This document shows, one piece after another, positions 46,894 through 56,546 of a stretch of DNA of 64,000 nucleotides. A model generated the notes under the pieces. It was given only the letters and a program-made list of their open reading frames with translations, was not told where the DNA came from and made no database searches. Source of the stretch: Augochlora pura. Its lineage: Eukaryota; Arthropoda; Insecta; Hymenoptera; Halictidae. The position numbers and the translations under genes were made by a program. Every line of letters starts with the position of its first letter. Position 1 is the first letter of the stretch. The stretch spans positions 5,084,001-5,148,000 of the forward strand of contig NC_135780.1 in assembly GCF_028453695.1 (NCBI RefSeq), given 5' to 3'.

Positions 46894-47139
46894 TTAACAC
46901 TTGTCCGAAGTTTCCAGCGATATTTTTCGTGGCCCTGAAAATGACAGAATAAATATAAATTCGATGCTCGAAATGTCTACTGTCAATGTCGTGACACCAT
47001 CTCGCCCGGAAAGATACTTACCTTCTTGCAATTTCCTTGCTGTAGCACACGCGTCTCCATCGAGCTGTGCATACACCCAAATTATTTTAACCTGTTCTTG
47101 CGGCGTGTACATACCTTTTAAAGAACCGAGATGTCTCAA
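46894..47139 (-). pseudogene. Transposase-like helix-turn-helix fragment, left arm
   Basis: The minus-strand frame (81 codons) includes MYTPQEQVKIIWVYAQLDGD followed by ACATARKLQEG. This has the pattern of the N-terminal helix-turn-helix of insect transposase-like proteins (DUF4817-type: Y-T-x-x-E-x-V-x-I-I-x-x-Y-x... N/D-x...A...). The family normally continues with a FP-x-R segment, which is not clear here. After LQEG the DNA reads GGTAAGTAT and, about 100 bases on, TTTTCAGGG, which look like an intron's ends; translation straight through them still stays open to a stop. No catalytic domain follows, so this is a fragment. The domain assignment is by eye and moderate. Confidence 0.5.
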
Positions 47140-47416
47140 CGAAATGTCAAACGAAACTAACCTTGACTGACCTGAAGCTGACTACGAAGATGTTCACACA
47201 GCTTCGACGCTCCCCCGCTTCAATTGTTTCGAAATTTATTTCGGTGCTGCCACGTGGTCGCCGCGCGGAAAAATTTCGAAACAATTGAAACTGAAAGCGT
47301 CGCGCGCCGATGCATGGGTCGCCACAGCTGTGTGAACATCTTCGTAGTCAGCTTCAGGTCAGTCAAGGTTAGTTGCGTTTGAAATTTCGTTGATACATCT
47401 CGGTTCTTTAAAACGC

Positions 47417-47515
47417 ATGTACATGCCGCAAGAACAGGACAAAATAATTTGGGTGTATGCACAACTCGATGGAGACGCGTGTGCTACAACAAGGAAATTG
47501 CAAGAAGGCAAGTAA
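47417..47515 (+). pseudogene. Transposase-like helix-turn-helix fragment, right arm
   Basis: This is the mirror copy of the left-arm frame: MYMPQEQDKIIWVYAQLDGD, then ACATTRKLQEGK and a stop. Relative to the left arm it has T to M, V to D and A to T changes, and the donor-like GGTAAG is changed to GGCAAG, so a stop now ends the frame. Both copies read outward from the centre of the palindrome. Confidence 0.5.
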
Positions 47516-48060
47516 CCTTCCGGGGGAGATGGTGTCTCGACATGGACGGTAGACATTTCGAGCACCGAATTTAAATTTATTCTGTCATTTTCAGGGCCAC
47601 ACAAAATATCGCTGGAAACTTCGGACAAGTGTTAATTGTTAAATAATTCGTGATCAGTGTTGAATAATACTGCAGTGAAAGTGAAAGTGACAGTTCGTCT
47701 AATCTATGCTGTTCTTCAGAAGTGGATTGCATCTTCTGGATTACAACATTTACATCTGAATTGGTAAGTTTTTTATTAACAATATTTATGAAATTCATGG
47801 AATTCTTATTTGATGATCGAACGCGGCTCAGAGGCTATACGTGGCCGTGGCTCTTGTCATCGAGACGGGCTTGAGTCGTCCCTGAGTGGTCCATGCTCGC
47901 GCGCGCAGCAGCGCGAAAACTCGTCGGTGCGCAGCCAATTTTAATTGTTAATAACTCGTTAACAAAGCCGCGGATTGCATTTCGGTAAAGGAAAAAGTTA
48001 CTTGAAATGGCCTCAGCTACCCCCCATTTCCCGGAATGCACATAATTTTGATACACTCTC

Positions 48061-48900
48061 TATGTATAGTATAGTTCTAGTATACATAAATGTATATAGT
48101 ATATATAAGTATATACTATATCAGTAAAATACTATAGTATATGTATATACTATTATATTAGATAAATTATCCACGATAGATAAAGTATCTACGACGAGCG
48201 CAATTACGAAGGTAATCGCAAGTCGAAGGTTTTATTAATCCTGGTTGCCGTTCGGGCCCGACGCGCTCGAAAAACTAGCTTAAGCCGCGAGCGGATCGCG
48301 CCGGGAACGATCGGGACGAAAATCGTCGCCGTTGACCGTTGGCCGAGGAGACACTTCTCGCGTCAATAACGAAAAACACGGTTGAGCCGATATCTACTAA
48401 TACCCTGGTCAACGCACTCGTTATCCTTGTTCCGCGAATTTGCATATTCATAGTGTTCGCGCTCAGCGGCGTGCCGTAAGAATGCAGCAGAAAAGCAAGC
48501 AACTCGGTCGTGGACTGGGTTGCTTTTCTGCGTTACGAGCCGAGGTTCCCGAGGTTCCCGAGGTTCTCGAAGCCGTCGTAAAAGCATTTCGCCTCTTCCA
48601 CGGTTATGGTCGCGCGCCCCCGTTCCGCGCCGATTTTTCGGTTCCCCTCGGCTCGGATGCTGTGCAAACGAGTTCGCTGCTACATTAGCTGTGTCCGCCG
48701 CAATCCCGTATCCGCCGCCCGCGGATCAGATCGCGCTGGCGCTGCGAGCATTGTTGCTCAAGTCTGCCCGGGTGCCAAGCATCGATCCCGTCCGATCTAA
48801 TTAAACGGGAGCGCGAGGAAACCGGGGAACCAGCGCCAGTACGGAGAAACGAGTTGCGATTATTTACATCGCGTTGAAAGAGTACACGGAATTCGTCATT
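48061..48900. other. TA-rich tract, then CpG-rich unique DNA
   Basis: TA-rich to about 48170, then CpG-rich. A run of GAGGTTCCC-type units sits near 48541-48566. The frames are Arg/Pro-rich and unconvincing. Confidence 0.4.
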
Positions 48901-48902
48901 CA

Positions 48903-48930
48903 ACCCCTTACCGCACTTTGACGAGACGTA
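48903..48930 (+). mobile_element. Lone left end of a family D element
   Basis: AACCCCTTACCGCACTTTGA followed by CGAGACGT resembles the left 30 bp of family D. The preceding TTAA has become TCAA. No right end was found. Confidence 0.45.
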
Positions 48931-51388
48931 CACTTAAAATTCGATTCTTTTCTTTATTTTTGAATACAGAAAATTTAACGCATCCCATTTGTTAAATGTA
49001 AAGGCACTTATGCCCGAAAGCAAATTGAAAATACAGCAATCTGTCACCTTACAATGACCGGCTCTACTACGCTAGCTACGTCCGCTTACAACAATTGTTC
49101 GAATCCGAGTGTCGCGGGACTTTGAAACGAGAGATATCCGGCCGCTGTATTTTTCGTAATGCAGATCTTTGATTTACGCCGCGCGGGATCTTTACGCGAC
49201 GCTTCGGTGTCCTTAACGATGCCCCGGACAACTTCGGATAACATTGCGGGACAAAGTTCCCCGAGCGGGGTCGTAACTTCGGCCGCGGTATTGTCATACA
49301 AGATAAAGGAATGAGCAGCGGCAACTTTCCGAGGCGACGTCGGCCAATCGAACTTTCTCTACACCGTGATCAGTTTTATTCCCAGAAACATATCGGCGGC
49401 GGCCGGGGCGGATATTCCGTCGGTGCCGATTCCGTAACACTTGAGAGGCCGAAAGATTGGCTGCGGAGGGGCTCGTGTGTGGCCGAGAGATGCGGAAACG
49501 ATAATTAACTTACGATTCGAGGACGTGGAAATTATTTTTTTTCGCGAGATTTATGAATTTATTTTAATTTAGTTATCATTGTAATTAGTCTTCGTTTAAG
49601 GTTATTATATTCTTAATAATAAGGCCATTATATTCTTTCGTATCGCAAAAACTTACGGGGAGAACGAAAGCTAGTAGTAATAGTTAGTATTAACAATACT
49701 TAGTTATTGATAATTAGTATATCAGATAGTATTAATTGACACGTTATTATTATAATAATATTATATATACATGTATACATGTATAACGTATACTATATAA
49801 TAATATAAATGTTTATAAGCGCTGGCAGGTAATAAAATAATAAAATAATAAAATGTCCGTGATGGCGTGGATTCCAAAGGGTTAGATGATCTCTGCTCGA
49901 CTGCAAAATACGCCGCGACCTTCGCAGAGTTGGTGGAGACATTTTTAATCAAGGAAAGGTTGGAAATGATCGTATATCAGGGGACAATAGATTCTAATAA
50001 CAGGGTGCGATCTATGGAAACGAGCCCCAGAATTTGGCGGTATAACGGGGAGCGAGTAAGAGGTTCTTACGTATTATTATATACGATTGTTTTCTGTGCT
50101 CTACCGATGAAAGTAATACAAAGCTATTCGGTTAAATTTATTTTATTTCATTTATTTATTTCATACTCATTTATTTCATTGTACTTTAAAGTAGTGTTTT
50201 TATTCACAGAGAAGCACAGTTGATTTTCACAATTGCATATTTCTTATACATCTATGTTCAAATATTAAGTGTGATAACGAAATTAATTTAATTTAATTGA
50301 TTGGATAAGAGTTGCGCAATTATTGAAATAGTAATATTTCGCCTGTCTTTTAGGAATCTGATACGCCATCGTAATCAATCAAACATTGTCCAATGTTAAA
50401 GACGCCATTTCGTGATTGAAGTAAACAATACTGCTTGGAATTGTATTAAAAAGGACAAGAAACGTTATGTTTCCATCAGTTACCACTTGTGTTTCAATCG
50501 TAATAGTTATACTTCCGAAATGAACTTGGCGAAAGGTCAATAATCATAGCGAGAATCTCTTGCACTTATATTATAGTGAAACCACTTGATTCTAATGAAA
50601 TCCTATACCAAAAAAAGCCGAGTCGAAAACATGTAGTAGAATTTATTTACCAAAGACTACGTTTTCAATAAAACCGTGTTGGAACATTAGGCGAGCACGC
50701 GGTGCCATTGAATAGGACTCGGCCGACGCGTCTGTTCATGACCTACCAGTTCCACTTCTCACGACCGCTACGGCACGTGAACCCGACGGATCTTCCAGCT
50801 CATTTTTCGCGAAAACTTCGCCCGGAATACAAAAATTCTATTCTACGTTTCCCACTTATATTTCCATAGAGAAACACCTCCTTCGCAGCTAGGCAGCTTC
50901 ATCCGCCAGGATATTCTATATTCCCACCTTACCTATAACTGCGCGAAGCAAATTCCCTGTAAGACGAATCCCACGCAAAAATTCGCTCCGTCCGTTCTAT
51001 TCGTTCATCGGACCCGGGCATCGAAGAATTCGAGTCGAACGACCCGCGGGTCGAAGTAAAACCAATCGCTCTCACTTTCTGACATCGTTCCCGGCGAAGA
51101 TTGACGCGACCCTCGCCCAGTATGCGGCAACGAAAGTGAAACCGACCCCACATCGCACGGAGCAGCCACCCTCCACGAAGCGAGCCTGGCTTCCGACATA
51201 CTTTCGAAATCGTCCGTGAAAGAAAATCGGCGATATTTTCGAGTCGAATAAACGAAAGTCCCGGTGGGAGACGGTCGAACGACGATCGCGCGAGATTCCG
51301 CCGAAAAAATCGGCGATCGCTGTTCGAGAGGCGAACACGTCCGCGTCGAAGTTTAGCGAAAGCTGGGGCGAAAGGAAGAGCTTGAGAA
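48931..51388. other. Mixed unique DNA; possible A-type end near 49790-49885
   Basis: CpG-rich to about 49500, AT-rich to about 50700, then CpG-rich. A region ending CCAAAGGGTTAG at 49885 weakly resembles the right end of the A copy ending at 53644. The 118-codon frame at 49867-50223 begins at a GTG and is unrecognised. Confidence 0.35.
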
Positions 51389-51513
51389 GGAAGGAAGGAA
51401 GGAAGGAAAGAAAGAAAGAGAGGAGGAAAGTAAGAAGGAAAGTAAGAAAGAAAGGAGGAAAGAAAGAAAGAAGGAAAGAAAGTAGTAAGTAAGTAAGAAA
51501 GAAAGAAGGAAGC
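51389..51513. repeat. Purine tetranucleotide tract, (AAGG)n/(AAAG)n
   Basis: A mixture of AAGG, AAAG and AAGT units over about 120 bp. It makes the Phe/Ser/Leu-rich frames of the opposite strand. Confidence 0.92.
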
Positions 51514-51529
51514 AAGTTCCCTCACGCTC

Positions 51530-52411
51530 AGCTGTTCTGCGCGCAGACACGTGCGCGCGTGGCTGGCGGGGGCGAGCCGGGATTGCGTGTGCGTGCATGC
51601 ACCTACATGGCTAAGTACGCTGGCACCACCACCGGCGAGACCGTTCTATATACGTGTATCGGCGAGACGGCTCGCGGCCGTGTGGGCTCTGCGTCGCGCG
51701 TGTGCGCCCCCGACGTACGTGCACACCGCACACCGTCGCGTGCGCGCACGTACATACCACGGACGTAGGGACGGACACACACGCGTGGCAGCGCGGCCGT
51801 CTCTCTGTCTGTGTGGAGACCCAAACGAAGGGAGGCAAGCCAGTAAGCTCAGGCGCGCCGCAGCGGCGAGAGCAGCCATTTTACTCGAATCCCGGTGGAA
51901 AACGTCGTCGTGTGGTCGACGTCCAAGTGGAAACGACGCGGCCGGCGAGCGAGCGACGGCGCGGCGACGGCGACGACGGGGCGACGGCGACGACCACGAA
52001 CGCGCCAGAAGACGACGACGACGGCACGCACGCACGTCCTCGTTTCGGACGCGGCGGTCCTCGAGGTGCCACAGTCCTCCGGATACTGCACCCGGGGAGA
52101 TCCCATCGTCTCGCGAGTGCCCGCGTGTTCACCCTGGAACTCGGTCTCGGTCTCGGCCTCGGTCCGAGGGACGTGTGTACGCGCGCATCGGCAGTTCTGG
52201 TGACAGAGGAGAAACGTAGTTCCGCTGCGTGCACGTGTGCCACGGGGAGACAAGTGAGAGAACGGGTGAGGAAACGTGAGGGAGAGCCAGAGAGCGGTCA
52301 CTCTCTCTCTGTCTTTGTCCGCGTCTCTCTTTCTCTCTTTCTCTCTATTCTCCATCGGTGTTGCTTTTACTCTTCTTCCGCGCGCGCGATCTCTCTTTTT
52401 CTGTCTCCCTG

Positions 52412-52454
<43 letters not shown>

Positions 52455-52720
52455 TCTATATTTCTCTCTCCCGCCTCGGTCTATCGTCCACCCCCTTTTC
52501 TTTCCCCTTTTCTCTCTCTCTCTCTCTCTCTCTCCGTCTTTTTCCGTTTCTCTCGCTCGCACTGTCGCGGGTGACGCGTGCATACCTGTGTGGATGCTCG
52601 GAGTCGCCTCCAGAGACACGCCGCACGAGTGTGCTGCGGACACAAGGGAGAGAATGAGAAAGGAAAACGGGAGAGCGTAGCACGAGGTGAGGCCATTCGT
52701 TCTGCGCAGGACCGTTTAAA
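51530..52720. other. Strongly CpG-rich island, possible promoter or untranslated first exon
   Basis: From about 51530 to 52290 the sequence is densely CpG-rich, with many ACGTAC, CGCACG and CGACGACG segments, and frames stay open in most phases on both strands because stops are scarce. It then turns into pyrimidine tracts. Such islands next to GA/CT tracts often mark promoters and 5' untranslated exons in insects. A GGGTGAGG donor-like site occurs near 52264. I see no start codon with a convincing protein, so this remains an inference. Confidence 0.3.
52411..52534. repeat. Two long (CT)n microsatellites
   Basis: (CT)n runs at about 52418-52448 and 52510-52534 in a wider pyrimidine tract (about 52300-52560). 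Confidence 0.92.
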
Positions 52721-52816
52721 TTCGCCGCCTGCTTTGCATACCGCGTTTTCGCCGGCCCTACTCCGCCACCATCTCCTCTCCTGCACCTCCCCCTTTAGCC
52801 CACTCCCCCCACGCCG

Positions 52817-52860
52817 CGCGCACACACACACACGCACGCACGCACGCACACACACACACC
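52817..52860. repeat. (CA)n / (CACG)n microsatellite
   Basis: Two CA runs flank a short run of GCAC units. Confidence 0.92.
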
Positions 52861-53138
52861 ACCGTCACCGTTTCCTTTCTCCGCGCTTCCCGCCGTTACC
52901 CGTCGCTCCGCCGGCGACCCGCCCTTCGCGATTTTTCGCGAACCAACCCCTTCTGGCCATTCGACGGATTTCACTGTTTCCCGAATTTCCTTGCCCGTGG
53001 ACCATTATCTTCTTCCTCCCCCCTCTCTCCCTCTCTTTCGCGGTTTCTCGTAGCGCCACCGCGGAGACTGGTACCCCCGCGCAGCCCCCCCTTTCTACGC
53101 GATGCATCGTACGTTCGAAATTTTCAAGTATTCGCCAA

Positions 53139-53160
53139 TTAACCCTTTGCACTCGGTTGT
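53139..53160 (+). mobile_element. Lone left end of a family A element
   Basis: TTAACCCTTTGCACTCGGTT is a perfect A-type end, but the following 45 bp do not resemble the family, and a full A copy begins at 53203. Confidence 0.7.
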
Positions 53161-53202
53161 CTTCTATCGGGGGACGTCGTGACTCTAGTGTATCGCTAGA
53201 CG

Positions 53203-53644
53203 TTAACCCTTTGCACTCGAAGCCGTTTTAACCCCTTGCACTTTAATAACAAGCCAGACTCGTGATAAAGATTCCATGAAATATTTTTTGCCAAATATAA
53301 ATATTATTCGCTTCTTCTACATTGAAATCAAATTGAATTCTATTGTTAACAAAGTCTAGAAATAGAAGTAAATTAAGACAATGCAGTAAACAAAGATTGT
53401 CTGGTTCTACTGATTAGACTATTAAGGACGAATAAGTGCTAATCAACGCAAGGTGAAAGGAGTTGTAGTGCAAGGGGTTAACTGTGGAGCTAAAGTAATT
53501 TCTCTGGCTTATAGCATTTCCATTTTATACTATATAATATAATATCATATATCTGATATTATTATAATATCAAACATATACTATACAAAGGTTCATAATA
53601 GCTGATAGGCAACATCCCTGGTTACGCGGAGTGCAAAGGGTTGA
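53203..53644 (+). mobile_element. TTAA MITE, family A, interrupted by a nested family C element
   Basis: It starts TTAACCCTTTGCACTCGAAG, is cut after GCCGTTTTAA by element C, resumes with CTGTGGAGCTAAAGTAAT and ends GGAGTGCAAAGGGTTGA. The join fits the uninterrupted form seen elsewhere (for example GACATTTTAACTGTAAATCC at 28261). So C used a TTAA inside A as its target. Confidence 0.9.
53228..53481 (+). mobile_element. TTAA MITE, family C (complete, 254 bp), nested in A
   Basis: It starts TTAACCCCTTGCACTTTAAT and ends GTTGTAGTGCAAGGGGTTAA, with TTAA duplicated. Inverted ends of about 14 bp, AT-rich interior, no reading frame. It is the best C copy in the window. Confidence 0.93.
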
Positions 53645-54165
53645 ACAAGACATTTCTATCGTTAGATAAGTCCTCGAAGGAGTCGACTTAATAAATATTT
53701 GATATATATTAATAAATAATGATTTAACACTCTGTACAACATGACTCGAGTTATAGGGTGACTATCCCAATTCTTTGTTTCTTATGATTAAATTAACTTT
53801 CCACGCGGTTTATTCGAGTCTATAGAAAAACTAACGCGTCCAATAAATGATCTTCTTTATATAGTCAATTATAGTTTTGTCAGAAGGGTTCATCGCTCGA
53901 GTGTTAAATCTCTGCCCGGCTCGTGTGTACCGCAGATGCTCGATGTTCGACGAAATCTTTGATCTATTCGACGGAGAACTACCTCTCGAAGCTCGACAAT
54001 AAAACATTTACGAACGGAGAACCATGGTTGGTGACGCTCGCTCTTCTATTCTCGCTGAACAGCGAATTTTGATACGGCACAGAGGCCATTTAATATAATT
54101 CACGGACAATTATTCGAAACAGGATTTTAACCCATTTCGACGCTCACTTCATTTCCAATTCTTCG
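53645..54165. other. Unique mixed DNA, nothing recognised
   Basis: AT-rich to about 53900, then mixed. No repeat family or frame of note. Confidence 0.45.
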
Positions 54166-54389
54166 TTAACCCCTTGCCGTATTTTAACGAGTCAGAGAGG
54201 ATTTCTAGTAACAAGCTGTTCATCCTTTAACCAGGAATCAAATTTTATTCTCTTGCCAGCAATATTTAAACTTTCAAACAGATGCGAGCCGCAATAAATA
54301 TAGAATTTCATTTTCTTCTAAAAAGTCAGTGCGATCGAAAATATTCAAATTGTAGCAATTGTAAAGAAAATGGCACGGCAAGGGGTTAA
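54166..54389 (+). mobile_element. TTAA MITE, family D (complete, 224 bp)
   Basis: It starts TTAACCCCTTGCCGTATTTT and ends TGGCACGGCAAGGGGTTAA, with TTAA on both sides. The interior includes CCTTTAACCAGGAATC, the uninterrupted site at which a family E element has inserted in the D copy at 25459-26006. Confidence 0.93.
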
Positions 54390-55677
54390 ATGTTTTCTTC
54401 GTCGTTTTCCCTATGATCTCGTGAAGATCAATTATGTTTATAATATATCGATAAACTCGATGAAACTCCAGCCTTCGCATCTTGCATTGTGTAATCTCCA
54501 AAGGTTACTATTAGATTGTCTCAAACGTAATCACCGCAATACGTGCACGCACCTACAACGCGATTATTTCTCGCGAGGTTCCATTGTTCCTTAAAGTACC
54601 CCTCGTTCGAGTCCCTTCCTCGATTGCAAAACAACACCCGGATCAATTCCAATTGCACTTTGCAAACGCGCGTGAACGTTCGAACGCGTCCAACCTGTCG
54701 CGAGAAAATATTTGCAACGAGCGTTTCGTCGGCTCGATCGTCAAAATTGAAAGCGCCGGCAAGAAGCTACAAATTGTTTTAATAAACGACGCTCGCCGTA
54801 TACGGCAAAACGCGCGATAGCATCGGCCAAAGGCAACCTTCGAGCAACCGGGCAGCGGTGCGTTGTCTTTCGAGAATCACGACCGCGCGCGCGGCTCGTC
54901 GTCGTGAAACGGGCGCGCTTACGCGTCCCTTTGTTCCCCCGGAACGTGTTCACGGCGCGACACGATTATTGACGGCAAATAAAATCGGTCGGCGAGGCCG
55001 TGCCCGGCTAATTATCGGACTTCTTTCGCCGGGACGGACGGCGCGCGAGACGAATCCGCGTGTAACATGATATTTCTAATTTAACCGAAGCGACGCCGGC
55101 ATACGAAAAGATCCGCGAACGATAAACCGTGTCCGGCGCGACGTCGTTCGCCAGCTAATTGCATAAAATTTTGAGCACCGGCATGCGCCCGCGCGCGCGC
55201 TCGCGCGTTGCACCGATTTACTGCGCAGATTGCTAACTATATATATTTTGACACGAGTATACGATGGCTCAAAAGTCCGCCGGTTCACCGCGGCAACATT
55301 AATGCTGTCTCCCCGCGTAATGAGCGACTTGGCTCCAACGGGCGCATATTTTCTTTTACGACGCCTAAATATAATCTTAACGATGTCCTTATGGCCTAGA
55401 CCAGTCGGCGCTTCGAGAAATCTGAAATTCAGCGAGGCCTCAATCTGCGTTCATCACTCTCGGATCTGTGATCCAGTTTCCCCCCCTCTACTCTCGTGTT
55501 CCTGCAAAAATCTTACGTCAATCCACCCTCCCTCTCCCCACCGCCACGCCGAAACTGTCGTTCCGTCAGTCCGTTTTGTACGTTTGCTTGGTCGTGATCA
55601 TTGTTATGTATGCTCCGTGTACGCCGAACAAGCAGATGTCTTTCACGCGACAAATATTACACGCGTCGCTTCTGTAT
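54390..55677. other. CpG-rich unique DNA; no gene confirmed
   Basis: Open frames (up to 177 codons at 55230-55763) overlap one another in several phases and are not recognised. The longest runs into the TTAA-element end at 55678. Confidence 0.4.
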
Positions 55678-55725
55678 TTAACCCTTTGCCTTATAATGTC
55701 GTGCCAGATCCACGACAGAGATCCG
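55678..55725 (+). mobile_element. Lone left end of a family C element
   Basis: TTAACCCTTTGCCTTATAAT, then GTCGTGCCAGATCCACGACA, then GAGATCC follows the first 48 bp of C at 53228 with about a dozen differences. The right end is not nearby. Confidence 0.6.
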
Positions 55726-56099
55726 GCGCATCAACGGCCACAAATATAGTCCAATTCTGCTGAAACGTAACGCCTGGCTCTCTTGCTGTCATTGAGCCTC
55801 GCGCACGTTCCTCGGAAATATGGCTGCGCTTAAATATTAATACGCCGCGCGTTTGCAAACTATTCGAAATTGAAATGAACCGATCGGTGTCGATTGGTTT
55901 CGGGAAATTGAAAGTAGATGTGTAGCTTTCGAGATAGATGTACATCCTCCTCGGACATATTAGGGCACCTTATTATTTAATATAAATTATATATTGCTAC
56001 TTAGTTTACATGATGCGAATTTGTTTCATATTGTTGAAAGTACGTAGGTAAGTTCATTGGCAATGTATATTGAGTTTATATTCTTAACACGTGAAATAT
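55726..56099. other. Unique DNA turning AT-rich, nothing recognised
   Basis: No repeat family, frame or RNA signature seen. Confidence 0.45.
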
Positions 56100-56369
56100 A
56101 GTAGAAAATACATGGAACCATATAGAAAAAGAAATAATAAAATAAAAAAGAAATAATAGGATAAAAAGAAAATTTAACTTTCTGTGCTTCAACTTGTTAT
56201 AGTTTGATATAATTAACTGTGGTATGAATCGAAGAGTAGAAAATACATGGAACCATATAGAAAGAGAAATAATAAAATAAAAAAGAAATAATAGGATAAA
56301 AAGAAAATTTAACTTTCTGTGCTTCAACTTGTTATAGTTTAATTATAATTAACTGTGATATGAATCGAA
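56100..56369. repeat. Direct duplication, 135-bp unit, 2 copies
   Basis: Units 56100-56234 and 56235-56369 are almost identical, with a small insertion/deletion near the TTATAGTTT segment and a few substitutions. Each starts AGTAGAAAATACATGGAACC. The AT-rich unit matches nothing else in the window. Confidence 0.95.
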
Positions 56370-56509
56370 GAAATGGTAACAATTTCCTATCGGTTTGCCA
56401 AATTTATTCGATCCTCTGCAAGTGCCCTAATACTATTGTAGCGGGTTGTACATAAATTTACGACGAACGTAAAATTGTTATTTACAACGGGCACGTCAAT
56501 TATCAGCCG

Positions 56510-56546
56510 TGAAACACTTGGACGAATCGTAAAGGCAAGGGGTTAA
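56510..56546 (+). mobile_element. Lone right end of a C/D-type element
   Basis: CGTAAAGGCAAGGGGTTAA matches the closing sequence of family D (GGCAAGGGGTTAA). The left partner was not found within 300 bp. Confidence 0.5.

Larger units (their letters stand above)
46463..48060. mobile_element. Near-palindromic (foldback) transposable element, about 1.6 kb
   Basis: The left arm starts AGAGTGTCTCAAAATTATGTG (46464 on). The right arm, read in reverse from 48060, starts GAGAGTGTATCAAAATTATG. The two arms can be followed as inverted copies over about 780 bp, with roughly nine of ten bases matching by eye, to a small centre near 47240-47270. There CAATTGTTTCGAAATTT meets its own reverse complement. 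The right arm has about 25 extra bases next to the centre. Each arm holds a copy of the same short transposase-like frame. The whole behaves as one foldback element or as two elements inserted head to head. The class is uncertain; the termini and the helix-turn-helix frame suggest a cut-and-paste DNA transposon. Confidence 0.85.

Noticed and set aside
51654..52574. 306-codon plus-strand open frame and overlapping minus-strand frames
   Set aside because: Stops are scarce in all phases of this CpG-rich island and the second half is a translation of (CT)n. No domain is recognisable, and frames on the other strand are just as long.
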